A DNA stretch of 64,000 nt from contig RCSZ01000005.1 of NCBI GenBank assembly GCA_014898425.1, positions 558,001-622,000 on the forward strand, given 5' to 3'. Within the stretch, counting starts at the first letter, position 1. The number at the start of each line of letters is the position of its first letter. The notes beneath the pieces are model-generated. The model was not told where the DNA came from. It was given only the letters and a program-made list of their open reading frames with translations, and did not search any database. Source of the DNA: Botryotinia globosa (taxonomy: Eukaryota > Ascomycota > Leotiomycetes > Helotiales > Sclerotiniaceae). The translations under genes and the position numbers were made by a program. Positions 45,173 to 57,911 of the stretch are shown here, piece by piece.

Positions 45173-48100
45173 TTGGAATCGTTGAATATGGTTCTTCTTC
45201 TCAGGCCTAATAGCCCTCTGAGAAAGTGAAGCCGTCAAATCCTTCCGTTTGTTTTTGAGATTGAACTGAATCTTGATCTTTTGTGACGAGTGAAACTTTC
45301 TCGAGAAAGCTATTGGATGCGCGTGAGGTCGTTGAGGGTTCAAATATAATGCTGTACAATGATTACACGCGACATTCGGAAAGTTTTTGATTGAAGGGTG
45401 GAAGGGAAGAAGGGAAGAAGGGTAGAAGGGTAAATGGGGAGAAGGGTAGGTACAGTAATGGCGTTGAATTCGTGGATTGGGTGCGTTGTGTTGTGTACCT
45501 ACTCGGTATCGCGGGTGAAGTAAATAAAGTAAGCTTGTCGTCGCAATGTAAATATTATGTATGTATTGGTTTATTTACTATTATTGGGAAGGAGTGAGAG
45601 AGGGAAAAAGGGAAAAAGGGAAAGAGGTCCAGACAGCGTAGAGTGAATATCATCGACGAATTAAAACGGAATTATAGATCCAGTAGTAGTAAATACATAT
45701 TATATATACCTACCTACCTACCTACCTTATTACCTTCCCGTACCTACTCTACCTACTCTACCTACTCTTTCCATCCCATTCCCATCTTTGTCATCGTCAT
45801 CGTAACTTAGCATGCAAATCTCAATATGCCGTACCGCCTAGTAACTACCTAATAACTACCTAATCATTAATCACTGCTAATCTCGCCTTTCGCCCACGCC
45901 AGCACATTATCAGAAATCTAATTTCACTGGTCTATGCCCATTTGTTTACTCCATAAAAGCAAAGGAACCGAAGCGGACCAGCTAGAACATGACCCTGGCA
46001 GAGGAGGAGGAAGAGGAAGAGGAAGAAGAAGAAGACGAAGAAGAAGCAGCAGTGGCAATGGCACATCATTTCCCCTTGCTCTTTTTTCCTTTTTGCCTAT
46101 TACATGTACAGTAAGTACAATTGCTATTCTCCCAATCCAAAGTCTCTCCCTCCTCTTCCTCACCTCGGTCTTTGACCACAGATGTACAATTCCCCAACTT
46201 TCTCAAAGAGCTCTTTCTTTCTACTCCCTCCCACCTCTCCTCTCTTCCAATCGAACCCCTCAATCAGCTATCAAACCCTCACCAAGCCCTGCGAAACCAC
46301 AACCAGGATCTTTTCCATCCACGCCAGAAAGCGGAAGCATTGCACTGCACTGCACTGCACTGCACCGCACCGCACCGCATCGCACTACATACTCTAATAA
46401 CCAACCCCATAGCGCAGCAGCACCCATCCATCCCATCGCTCGCACGCCCCAACTCTCCTCCCTCAAATCCAGCAACCAACCAACCGATCGATCCTCACCC
46501 ACTCATCCATCCTTCGACAAGCACAACCCAACCATCTAGAACCTCCCGCAACGACGATCGCCCAACGTGGAAGACGCACATCATATCATATCAAACCTCT
46601 CTATGATCTCTGCGCCCTATCTCACAGACACCATATCCCATTTCCGCCTACGCCACACCTCCCAACCCGGTATCGTACATGCGCTACCTACTACCGAGTA
46701 CCTCCAAAACATACCTCTAAAAAATCGTATGATGTCTCTCGCAACTGACTCCCCAACCACATCTCGCCCACCCCCCCATTAGGTAGCGTAACTCCCAAAT
46801 CAATGTTTCACTCCCATCACATCACATTACATCACACCTACTCTCCCCATACCAGTATCTATATTTACAATTCCCAACCTTCCATCTTCAACCATGGCCC
46901 CGTAGGCCTGTGTAATTGAGTTTCGTTGGGTACCTATAATTACTGAACCCTATTTCGTCACTGCATTCCCCATAAAAATCTGTGAATTGTGAAACCGAGC
47001 ATGCCGCGCAGTATCGAAAACGCGATATCAAAACTACCTGCATAGTATCTCGATCTCTATCCCGAGCGTGCCATGTGCCATGTGCCTAATGTATATAAGA
47101 ATCTAGAGATGTAGATCCCAAAGCCATCATGTGAGTCAACAGGTTATTCAAACAGAAGTAAAAAGAAAGAATAATGCTCGGTAGAAGAATTTATTAATTC
47201 AGAGCGTGACACATTCTTCAAGTCGAGGTACCTATATTTACAAATTACTCGTACCATCTTATCCCATCTCATCACATGGCCAATACTCATAAATTCACTC
47301 CATCCGAACCAATCTTCGAGCATTGACTTGGATTCACAACAAGCATAGATACTTATGAACATATCCATACCAAATCATGTCCATTGACTTGTCATTCTGT
47401 ATATAACCCATCCATATATTCTACCCAGCCTGATGGCCTGCCACATCCTATTGATCCGTCTCTTCCTCATTCACTCAAATATCATTACCCATTTCCCCAA
47501 TACGCAAACATCCTAATCACAAACCGCTCTCCAATTCCTTCCCCCTTCCCCGAAAAATTCTCCAAAGACAATCCTAATACCATCAATACAAGCTCTATGC
47601 AATCCCATGTCATGCCCCAGACCCAACCCTACAAAATCTCACAGCAGAACGCTCTCACGCGAGACCCGGACCACAAGCGAGCGAAGGAAATCGGGAAAAT
47701 CTCACACGCACACATCACACAGCAAGAAGGCGGAAGCCCTCACCCCCAATGATTCAAGAGCTTTTAATTCCATTCCATTTCATTCCCAAGATCGTCAAGT
47801 TTCATCCCACTATTCCATTCGTTGTTTAATTTTTACTCCCTCCTTGATATAATTTTCCCCCTTCGAAACATAACACCCCATGTGTAGGAAATGAAAAGCA
47901 AACACCCATACCAAAATCCTCGCATAATATCAAACCCCACTTCAAGACCCCCAGACTGTTGTTTCGCCGTAAATGCCAGGAGACAAAAACAAAACAGCAA
48001 AATCCATGCCTACCCGTTATTACCATTTGAACATCCGAGAAAAAAAAACAGTAACAGACTCCTCCCTCGTTGCCGTTGCCGAGATTCAATTAGACTCCCG

Positions 48101-48340
48101 CAATATGTGCTGAAAGCAAAGCATGATAGCGAGGTGGTGAAAAACTCGCTCCCCTCCGTCCAGAACCTGCCTTCCGATAAATTCTGCAAAGGTTCCATAC
48201 GCCTGCCATGCCAAGCTTATTATCGATATTCTTTTTGTCCATTCCCACCCACCACGCTCAAACATATGCAGATATCAATCAATCATACCCCTGTCCTTTC
48301 GCGCCTGTTTTCTATGTTCATTCGTATTCCCATACCCAAT
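45173..48340. other. long gene-free stretch upstream of SSK1-type gene
   Basis: About 3.2 kb. The right edge is the 3' side of the next minus-strand gene; the left part carries SSK1 leader and promoter. CTACC repeats at 45708-45770, GAGGAAGA/AGAAGA at 46002-46055, and TGCAC/GCACC repeats at 46338-46385. Frames at 45934-46606 and 47384-47852 are low complexity and overlap one another in all frames, so I do not call them. Confidence 0.5.
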
Positions 48341-50098
48341 TTATCCCCATACCGAAGCCTGTACACCAAGGTTCTTGTTACCCCATACACCGCTCTTAGA
48401 TCCCCAGCCTAATCCGCTTTCACTCTGTCCTTGCGGGTTGGGGTTTGACGCCGCGGAGGTCGTTCTTGCATCCTTAGATTCAGTAGTTGAATCATTAGCC
48501 GCAAAGCCATAGCTTAGTGGAGATGGCAAAGGGGTAGTGGATCGCTTATTTAAAGCTGGATTTGCAGCTTGACCACTAGGTCTAGTGCCAATTGGAGCCA
48601 CGCCGCTAGCGGGAGCCTTTCCTCCTTGACGTGGTGGGGACCCACCGGGGGAGGAAGTCGAAGTTCGACTAGACTGTTGAGCAGCAGATTCGAATAAGCT
48701 AAAGCTGGTAGGGTTGGACGATGGGGAGGATGTGCTGTTAGCACGAGATCGTTGTTGACCCGGAGCCTGTGCTGTTGCGGCGGATTGAGGGTCGGCAGCA
48801 TTTTGCAGATTTGAGTTTTCCGCCTGGCTAGCTTGAGAATTGAAGTGCTCAAAGGCAAGAGGGGAGTGCCCTCTAATAGCACCTGGTGCAGCATTAAGGT
48901 TTTGCGAGGTGGACCCCTGGTGGGTTGGGCGCGGAGTACCATTTTCATCGAAACTGCCATTTTCGGCATTGAAGGCTGGACCTTCTCCATAGAGAGCACT
49001 TCGCTGACGGGCAATCAACTCACGACGTTCTTCCTCGCTCATACCGCTACCTGGGCTTGCGATACGGTCTGGTTTGCCTCCCAAGATTTCAGCTGTAACG
49101 CCTTATTCCAGTCAGTAAATGTGCATGATAGATCTCAAAGATAAAAACAACAAAGACAGTTTTTTCTTTCAATTTCACACAGGACAGTTGTAGGCGAGAT
49201 GAAAAGAGTCATAAAAAAAGTCATGTACAAAATTTTGACTGATAAAAACGAACCGCTGGGTAAGAGCCGCTGGGTACAGGGTATTTGACAAATAGGACTT
49301 TTATACATTGGAAGAGGGTGGCCTACTTCGATTATATTGCTGCTCTTGATGATAGTTGCGCAATTCTCTCTCACGCTGAGCCGCCATTCTCCTCTTCGCC
49401 TGCATCACTTGTTCGGCTTCATTTGCGCCTCTCGATGGTTGGTGTCGCTGGTTGGCATAGAAATTCTGAAGATTGGATCCCGAGAAAGACCGAGCATCAC
49501 CGAAATCGCTAACCGAATGGTGTCGTGGAGGACCAGCAGTCATTCGAGGATCTAAAAACAATAGAGTTAGGGCTGGAGAGTATCAAGTTGTCCTCTCTGA
49601 AGGTGAAGCATACCGAATTGTTCCGGAAAGGTTCTCGAAGGACCAACCATTGGCATGGAATCACGACGACCACCCGCTGGTGGGTTGAACATTTTTCCAC
49701 TCTTGACTAGATTGTCAATGGCACGGTCGACCTCTGGATTTTTAAACTCATCAGCTTCTTGATCATGAAATTCCCAACACACTCATTGAGACCGTGTAAG
49801 GGTATCGATCATTCCCATCATAACCCAAACACCAAAATCCTATCCTGCGCAAGACAATAAGGCGAATGGACCACTTCCTACGACCAGTGTATATCATTGA
49901 ACGTACCCTCGAGTTGTGTGCTGAAAGCAGCGGAGTCCTCACGCGGAACAACTGAGTTGGCGCCTGTGACACCTGTTAATTGACACCCTGGCGATAACAT
50001 CAAGAGTTCCCAAACATACCAGAGCGAGCAGGTGGGGTTTGTTGCTCCCAAGAAGGTTGCCCGGAGGCAGACCACTGCTGATTATCGTAATAAGACAT
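48341..50098 (-). CDS. conserved fungal low-complexity protein, function unknown
   Basis: Five exons: 50098-50020, 49972-49907, 49733-49614, 49551-49327 and 49092-48341, giving 413 aa. The introns are 47, 173, 62 and 234 nt; the second and fourth are long for this genome. It starts MSYYDNQQWSASGQPSWEQQ, then EEVDRAIDNLVKSGKMF with GGRRDSMPMVG, DPRMTAGPPRHHSVSDFGD, and a helical basic segment EQVMQAKRRMAAQRERELRN. After intron 4 come SEEERRELIARQRSALYG and a Ser/Pro/Gln-rich tail ending in Gly-Trp-rich GWGSKSGVWGNKNLGV and VWG. The tail resembles RNA- or ribosome-associated disordered regions, but I know no function. Exon joins are supported by open frame and by continuous segments such as QFDPRM. 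A small exon inside intron 4 cannot be excluded. Confidence 0.78.
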
Positions 50099-51046
50099 TT
50101 TTGGTAGTTTGTCACTTCGAATAGATGCTTCAAAAGAACTGAAGGCCAGCAGGGTGCTCGATCTGATTGAAAGGAACGTATACGACTAAGATTGTCGTGA
50201 GTATGGAATTCTGTATGATGATTTCTTGCAATTAGTAATGATCGATTGAAGGAAAGTCAATATCCTCCAGATATGATACTTGGAGGCAAAATACCTCGAA
50301 GATTGGAGCGCATACAAGGAGAAAAGAAAAGGCTTCAGAGTATGTAACCGAGGATTGAAAAACGATATTGTGATAGCAGCGAAAGCGGCGTGTGGATGTT
50401 TTGGAGGAGGGGGAAAGAAAAAGCGAAGCAAGAGAAAATTTGTGTCTCACTACTAGATTTTTTTTTCAAGAGGGAAAAAAAGTTCAACTCACCAAGAAAT
50501 GAAAATCCAGCAACCACAACAACAATGAATGAGACTGAGCACCTTGTGGAATAATAAAGCAACAAGTATTCGGCCGGGAGAAAGGAACAACCAAAACGAC
50601 TCCGAATGACCAATATTTAGATGTATAGGTAGAGATATATGTATATAATATATCACTGGATAACTTGTTCTAATGAATATCGTGATTTCCTTCGTTGATG
50701 TCGAGAGAAAAGGAGATGGAAGAGAGGTCGGAAAGAGGTTCAAAATCGTATTGTTAGGTAAGTGACGATAATGAGGGAGGGAAAGAAAGAAAAAAGGATG
50801 GAAAGAGATTAATCTTTTTTTTTCTTCTCTGGTGGATGTACGATAGATAGATACTAAAGGTAGGAGGGAAGGTATGTTTAACGGCTAGTAGTAATAAGTA
50901 CCTGGGTAGTCAAATAATGAAATTTGGAATCGTAATCTAGGGTACAAGAGAATACGATATCGTAACTGAATCGAACTGAACTGGGTGGAAGGAACTATAG
51001 CCAAGGAGGAATTTATTACAAGTTTACAAGTTTACAGTTTATCAGG
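50099..51046. other. leader and intergenic sequence
   Basis: Upstream region of the minus-strand gene at 48341-50098, with small Phe/Ser-rich artefact frames. ATATATGTATATAATATATC lies near 50636. No gene seen. Confidence 0.5.
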
Positions 51047-51055
51047 TTACCAGTT

Positions 51056-51089
<34 letters not shown>

Positions 51090-51560
51090 GAACCTTTCAT
51101 TATTCGTCCATTTTCATACGTTTCCTCCTCCTCCTCTTCCTCTCCCCTTTCGCTTTCCCCTCCTCCTAGTTGGTCAATGAACTGGTCAATAATGTCCCTC
51201 CTGATAAGAGTTCCTTTGGTCACTTGATGAGCGGGTGGTTCAATCAAAAATGGCGAATGGTTACCCTTTTCGGTGGCAAGAGCCGGTATGAGGGCATCGA
51301 GGATGATCCAATTCTTCCTGCTAGCGAAATCTCTTTTTGGCAGATCCGTGAGTTGGGAGTGGTGGAAATCTGGCGATATTAATTTGATTACTTCGGGTGG
51401 TGGTGCAGTAGTGTGTGTGTATTTGATCAGGACTCAGGAGTGGGTGCGTATGTTGCTGACAAGGGAAGGCCAGAGGGGAAAGAGGAAAGAAGGAGGGAGA
51501 TGAGTGATGGATGAGGAATGATTGCTCTTTACCAATAGCAAGCAATTCGATAGAGTTATA
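51047..51560 (-). CDS. probable 3' part of an unrecognised gene, 5' end not found
   Basis: A terminal exon at 51369-51047 reads FHHSQLTDLPKRDFASRKNW, IILDALIPALATEKGNHSPF, IEPPAHQVTKGTLIRRDIID and QFIDQLGG, then an acidic tail (GEEEEEEETYENG). It ends over a GT microsatellite with TAA at 51049-51047. A preceding exon ends at 51533 (EYNSIELLAI), joined by a 163-nt GTAAAG...CCAG intron in matching phase. Balanced composition, a phase-compatible intron and the hydrophobic pattern suggest a real gene. Further upstream I could not settle a start: RWRKDDDV and MPGHSYSQTHGDGEKTMM occur in competing frames. I have a sense of a conserved fungal family but cannot name it. It could also be a decaying copy. 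Confidence 0.4.
51060..51089. repeat. CA dinucleotide microsatellite
   Basis: TACATA units followed by about ten CA repeats. It overlaps the end of the minus-strand frame described at 51047-51560. Confidence 0.9.
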
Positions 51561-54500
51561 TTCTATATATATTATATTCTATGCAGACATTCATACCTAC
51601 ATCATCGTCTTTTCTCCATCTCCATGGGTCTGTGAGTAGGAATGGCCAGGCATTGGAGCACCGTGTTCTGTTTCTACATTTCAACGCTTTTGGTCCAGAT
51701 ACAGCTGCTCTCTATTTGTTGTATAACTTCTGTCTTGTTAAGGATTTGTAAGATTACAATCTAACCGTCTCCTACTACCGCTACCACGTACCTACTGATG
51801 TCGCCTTCTACATCTTCGTCAGACACTTAAATCGTACAGTCACGGTTCTCTAGCTGTCCCTTTCATTTTCTTCCCAAGTATTATCGTTGTGTCAGTGCTT
51901 CCTTCCTAACCATTTGCAGTACTAGTTTTATTTATATATAAAACGGTACCAAACCACGCCCTCCCTGGTACTTAGGTATTCTCCGTAGCATAAGAACTAC
52001 AGTCAGTATATTAGTCCAGCAAAAAGTATCATGTCTACTTTCCTCTTCCACCCTTCATTTCCAACTCATTTCCCAGATCGTGTTCTCGACACCTATCAAA
52101 CATTGATATCGGTACGCGGTTATGGAGCTTGGTATATGGAGATAGGAGAGTTGCATCATCACTCGGGATAACAGAAACTTTGATTTTATTTTGGTCACTG
52201 TGCTCATCAAACACATCGGGTCAAGGCAAGAGGGGGGTGGTTATACCACACTTTGTCCTCTCGTCCCTCTTTACATGAAGATGGGTTTGTGCAGGAAAAG
52301 CCGTTGATAAGGATCATGATGACCTACGTTGATCATCTATTTTCATGTGCAAGGCTGATTTCTCATTGATTCAGGATTAATGGTGGTGACAGTGTATCAC
52401 TCACTCACTTGGTCCGTCATGAGATATAATTTCTATTCAGCCTCATGGTTAAGTCTTGGTCGGAGGTTCTAGATGTTGTTCCATCTCTTCCCAAGTTCTC
52501 AGACATTCATCCCATTTATCCCTCAAATTGATGAAACCGTCCTCGGAGCTTCAATCTTGATGGATGGATTGATGCTAACACACCTCTCTCGTCAATCTTC
52601 ACTACTCGGCCCTAATCTTTTATAAAATGCCCTCCACAAATCTACACGGACGGAACAGACTATCACTATCCAAAGTTCCAAACCTTCAAAGTGTATCAAA
52701 TTCGTTATTTAGCGATCGCTTCTTTCGCTACACCACCCCACATTCATCTTTTGGTCTCTCCACTATTCTCTGGGTCTCTTGAGAGTTTCCACTCTTCGGT
52801 CGAACAACTTTCCTTAATGGAACACACCTAGAGCCCTAGACCGTACGATAACCCGCCAAAGTGTGCACGTTATGTCTTTGATTTCACACACTCCCAAAGT
52901 ATGACTTTGAACCCTTTGGAATTTGACGGACAAGCAATATTCATAGAAGGAAATGTGCTTCTTTTACTTTCTGTTCTTCATCAAGCACCTAGCGAATGTA
53001 TCCATCGAATCACACTCAATCGCTCCACCACCAGTTCCCATGGACGTGCAACCAACAGGGGGACTTCAATTTCGCTGAGCGCGATATGCGGATAATCCTT
53101 GCATAATTTGTTTTCTGGATGTCAATGATCAAGCCACAGACGACAAACTGTGAATAAGTCTCGGGTTATCTGGATGAAGTTGTCTAGTTCCGAGGTTTCT
53201 CGTGGGGTTCATAAGAGAGAGAGAAAGTTGAAGATGTCATTCGTCAATTTTACCCCTATTCGAAATGGGGTGAATACGATTTCATGGCGAGACAAAGTCT
53301 TCGCGTACCGGTATTGACGGATGAGTTGTAAATCCTTGAGTGAGAAGGTCTTGCTTGATATATCGAACATTTACAGGGAGTCTTTCATCCTTCAATATAA
53401 TATTCCAACAAGAATAAACATATCTGGTTCCTTATCGCTCTCACACACTCACGCACTACACGCACTACACGCACTACACTCCTTTGACAAGGATCCTCAC
53501 CCTATCTATCTTGCTGCTTTATCATTCGCACAACTCCGAACACCTTTCTTACCTGCACCATCAAAGTTCAACAGCAGCCGAGCCGAAATCTACTTTGTAG
53601 AGAAATAGCAAAGCACAGACGAAAGGACTACCGTTATTGCGAAACATGTTCTTGAGCAACGGTTCTTCTATTGAATACGACCAATCTATCAGTGCAGTCC
53701 TGGAATTCATTCATTCTATAGTAAAACATTTCCAATGCCGGTAAGCCGGTTAAACATTGCTTCTAATAAAAGCATCACCTGGCAATCACACCTACCCACA
53801 CGCATTGGAACTTCCCGCCGAAAACCGAACCACAGAAGGGGGAACAAACAACAAAATCTGTAAGGTGACCCAACGAAACTGCAGAATATATGCATCCCAC
53901 ACCTGGGCCATCAATCACACCTAATTCCATACCGGTTTCTTAATGCGGTGCACGCCACGCATCTGCAGATTGCAATACCTTCGCCAAGTTCACCCCACCA
54001 TTGGTCGAAATGGGTTGGTTTGATTTGTTGTACTATATATGGACACTTTGATGCAACATCCCCCTCATTCACACGGCTCTTCCCACAGGAAAATGTAGTC
54101 ACGCTTTTGCTATTCATATAAAAGGCTTTATCTAACCGTCAGTTCGGAATGAAATAGGCTACAAGTACTGGAGCTTTCGAGTTCCCGATTTCATGTACCC
54201 TCGGTGATGAGTGAAGTTGCGTACCATGCAACCTTTTTACACTCAGGATATCTTCAAAAGAGATAAAAAAAACCCATTCTAGCTTACGCATCGGATGCGA
54301 GAGCTTCATATGCAAAAGCAAGAGGAATCAAGATGGCAACGTGCCTCTCAAATGATGAATTTTCACCCTCCATATATGAATTTATATTGAAGTTTCGAGA
54401 TTGATTCCGGATTGCCTACCAGTGAGGTATACACTTGAATTCTTGACACGATGGATTATATCCACATTCGTCTCCCACCAGTTCATCACTCCTTATCATC

Positions 54501-55423
54501 ACGAGGGAATACAAATCTTTACTTATCGGACTATTACCCCACCATGAATTTAACCATCCAGTGGGGTTTACGGGCGGTGACTTCTTCACCATCGTGATGT
54601 TTGAATGTTTTGCTTTGAAGTCGATATGAGGATCCTGAGTTTCTTGGGCTCTACTAGAATATATCATATTTAGATCATATCCTGTCTCCCCAACTAAGTT
54701 GCTAGCTCCCATGTGTTCATGAATCTCTCACTTCTGTCATTTCTCTCTCTCTTCTTTACTTTTCTGGTTTCTGTGGAGTTCTCACCACGAACACAAACCA
54801 GAAACCACATCAATGACATGTCGGTACACGACAACCATATCAAAGAAGCCCCCACACACAACTTCCAAAAACTACACACAATCTAGCTACTTTCGGGCTT
54901 AAAATGGTCTACGACATTCAACACGGCTCAAAATTAGTCAATCGAAATGTGCACAGAAGTTAAGTCCGAAAATGTATCTTACTTATTACATTTTCGATCT
55001 TCTCTTCCCTCTCCTCCCCTTCCCCTCCCCCTCATCTCTTCTCATATTAATGTCTTACTATCAAACCAATCATCATCATACATACTTAGTTCCTCAATGT
55101 CTCCTTCTCCTTCTCCTTCTCCGTTCTTTCCACCACACTCAGTCAATCAGTCAGTACTCATCCAATCCAATCCTCTCAAGTCTCTTCTCAAGTCTCCTCT
55201 CAAGTCTCCTCTCCTCTCCCATTAAACCTACCCTCCCACCATCCATCCACGAACTTCCCTACCTATCCATCGTCTATCTGTGATTCTATGCAGGAAGCGA
55301 GAGAATCCTAGACTGGGTAACTAGGTACACAAATCTTACATTTAATTTCATTTTATCTCATTTCATTTCACGTCATTCATTTTTTGTCTACTTGCCTATT
55401 AGCGCTATCACTATCACTATCAC
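51561..55423. other. long gene-free stretch
   Basis: Nearly 4 kb without a supportable gene. Mixed sequence, CT-rich in part. Small features are a GCACTACACT repeat at 53455-53480, a TCCTTCTCC repeat near 55100, AAGTCTCCTCTC repeats near 55185-55215, and ATCACT repeats at 55406-55424 just before the foldback element. Frames at 52901-53095 (plus), 53321-53608 (plus) and 54416-54712 (minus, 98 codons) have no recognisable motif. Confidence 0.5.
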
Positions 55424-56252
55424 TAAGTCGACCACCCTACTTTCGGGCCACCCCTCTTTCGGGCCACCCTTTTACATCAAAAATCACTTTTTTGACTTAT
55501 CAATATCTCTATTAATATTGAATATAATTTAATAAAAATTTATGTTTATATAATTCACTTAAGCTATTCTAAGCTTATATTAGAATTTTTAGAATTTTAG
55601 GATTTTTCTGGATTGAGATTTAAAGCTTTAAAATATCGATTTTTAAATTTGTATAGGAATTACATATAAATTATACATTTTTATATAATCTTTAATAATT
55701 TTTTAACAATAATTATTAAAAGAAAATTATATATCTTTTTGAAAAAATCAAATCTCAATCTATATAGAAAATCAATTTTTTTTTAAAAAAATGAATAAAT
55801 ATAGAGATATAATATATAATGTATTGAGAGTAATATAAATAATCCTCGTAATTTTGAGGGTACTCTTTTAAATATTTATTTATAAGGAATTTTTCATTTT
55901 TTTTAAGGGTTTTCAAATTGAATATCTTATAAATTTATAATAAAATTTTATAATTTATTTTTTTTAGCTATTTTCCCTTAAAAGTTATTATAGATTTCAT
56001 AGAATTTTAAATTTTTATATGATTTGTATGTAAATTGAAAATCGATATTTTAAAACTCTAAAAATCGATCCAGAAAAATCCTAAAATTCTAAAAATTCTA
56101 ATATAAATCTAAAATAGTTTGAATTATATAGATCTAAATTTTTATTAAATTATATTCAATATTGATAGAGATATTGATAGGCCAAAAAGTGATTTTTGGT
56201 GTAAAAGGGTGGCCCAAAACAGGGGTGGCCCGAAAGTAGGGTGGTTGACTTA
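55424..56252. mobile_element. foldback/MITE-like element with long inverted arms
   Basis: The left end TAAGTCGACCACCCTACTTT is matched by the reverse complement of the right end (TAAGTCAACCACCCTACTTT). The match continues through CGGGCCACCCCT, CCCTTTTACA, AAAATCACTTTTT, ATCAATATCTCTAT and AATATTGAATATAATTTAAT with few mismatches. Further inside, TTAGAATTTTTAGAATTTTA and GGATTTTTCTGGAT on the left are answered by inverted copies near 56070-56105, so most of the 829 bp can fold into one hairpin. Inside the GC-richer ends it is extremely AT-rich and codes for nothing. An outermost TA at each end could be the target duplication (Tc1/mariner-like), which is inference. The motif TTTCGGGCCACCC occurs twice at the left end. 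Confidence 0.85.
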
Positions 56253-56841
56253 CCACGAGTATGTTTTTGTTTTGTACATCAGAGACTGATCTAATGTAGA
56301 TGATACGTTTATTCATTTCGTTTCATTACTTGAGTACTCGAATACTCGAGTATTCAGATATAAATCTATGTATAGGTAGGTATCCAATACGAATCAATGA
56401 CTTCACTCATTTCATTTCATATGGCAACATTGCAATATATACAATTCTTTATTTATTCATTGTTACGCTTTTTCTTCTTCTTCTTCTTCTTCTTCTCCTT
56501 CTTCTCCTTCCCTAATGGTATCGATGGTAAAGAATGGTATCTAATGAGCGCCCTATCCCCATATTCCTATTTATGTTTCATGCTTCATGCTTCCTCCCAT
56601 GATATTGATATATACAAGGCCAATCATGGCAATCCAAAGTTCGCTTCGTAGCTCATCTGCAGACTGGTTCCATCCACCATCTTTTCGTATCATACAATTT
56701 CATTATTTCTTGTCATGTCGTTTTGTCTCGTGGGACTGCTTGCTTCATATCCGTGGGAGATGTACTCCTGGGGTATGTGAATGGAGATTCTCATCTCGTT
56801 TATTCTCCTCCGGTGGCCACTTCCTCACTCACTGCCATCGT
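56253..56841. other. intergenic
   Basis: Between the foldback element and the 3' end of the four-TM gene. CTT repeat at 56470-56500. No gene seen. Confidence 0.5.
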
Positions 56842-57911
56842 TTAAAAGTCTTCCCTCTCTTCCACAATCGGCGTCATCCTCCTGAACTCTTCACCCCTCT
56901 CCCTTTCCAACACCAAAAGTGGTCTGAACCCCTCCCTCTCCACCACCTTCACCTTCTCCCCTCTCTCTACATCCCCCCTCTCTCCTTCTCCGTCACCCAT
57001 CTCCCTTTCCCATTCCCCATCATTCCCCATCTCCTCATTCACAAACAAGCCCCTCGCATAATCCCTCACACAAAGCGCACCCAAAACCTGCAATCCCATA
57101 GCTGCCACAACCCCCGCAATCAACGTGACATATCCCAGCGTGATAATCTTCTTACATCCACCCTCGGTCCATCCATCATCTCCTCCCGTCCTCCCCACAA
57201 AATCCGCAAAAGATGCAATGTGCGATGATGCGGGGATGCTGGTCGAGATAGTGTAGGAAGCGAGACTTATTTCTTGCGCACTTTGCGATAGCGCGGGAGG
57301 TTGAGTGACGGTGGAGAAATCGAGAGAGGTGGTTGAAGAGGGGGTGCAGAGGATAGACGAGGAGTTGGAGAGGAGGGTTAGGAGGAGGAGACGGGGGATT
57401 GCGCTGAGGAGTGTATCGAGGAGAAGATAGTTTGAGAAACAGAGAATGGAGAGGGAGTGTTTCTAAGGGAGCTGTTAGTACTTTGTTCTCTCGAAATATT
57501 GTATTTATCCAGTGATGTCGATATCGATTCTCGGAATTCAAAAAAGAATGGAGAGGACTTCAGGCCTGGGATAAGGAAGAAAGAAATATACATACCCTCA
57601 AAGCCCCAATAACCCCAAAGACACTCATCACATTTGCGAAATGTAGATACAATCCATAGTTAACCGCGAGGTGAAACGGCTCGTCGGGGAGTTGGTGGAA
57701 GAAGATTGAAGAGAGGGTGTTGGAGGTTAGAGAGAGGAAGGCGATTAGGAGGGTCGTGGAGCGGGATGAGGTGAGTGAGCTTCTGGGTGGTGTTAGATAG
57801 GTGTGGGGGGAGATTGAGAGGGAGGAAGGGAGGGAGTGGATGGATTAGAGTAGTTGTTGAAATGAGGAAGAGAGGAAAAGATCATCCATACCTTGATAGT
57901 AATCGTGTCAT
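56842..57911 (-). CDS. four-transmembrane fungal membrane protein, function unknown
   Basis: Three exons: 57911-57892 (MTRLLS), 57782-57596 and 57462-56842, with introns of 109 and 133 nt; 275 aa. Four hydrophobic segments are seen: TTLLIAFLSLTSNTLSSIFF, NYGLYLHFANVMSVFGVIGA, LSILCFSNYLLLDTLLSAIP running into RLLLLTLL, and, after a Ser/Thr-rich loop with two Cys, IITLGYVTLIAGVVAAMGLQ. The loop between helices 3 and 4 and a charged Glu/Arg-rich C-terminal tail (~75 residues) give a tetraspanin-like layout. The phase of both introns matches, and helix 2 to 3 joins at GVIGALR/KHSLSIL. Many fungal genomes carry such uncharacterised small four-helix proteins. No enzyme motif. The tail contains repeated GEWEREMGDGEGERGD-like text. 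Confidence 0.7.

Noticed and set aside
45934..46606. Overlapping 161-201 codon plus-strand frames
   Set aside because: All three frames are open through biased repeats (GAGGAAGA, GCACTGCAC), so openness carries no information.
54416..54712. 98-codon minus-strand frame
   Set aside because: Composition is protein-like but there is no homology signal, no signal peptide and no flanking exons.
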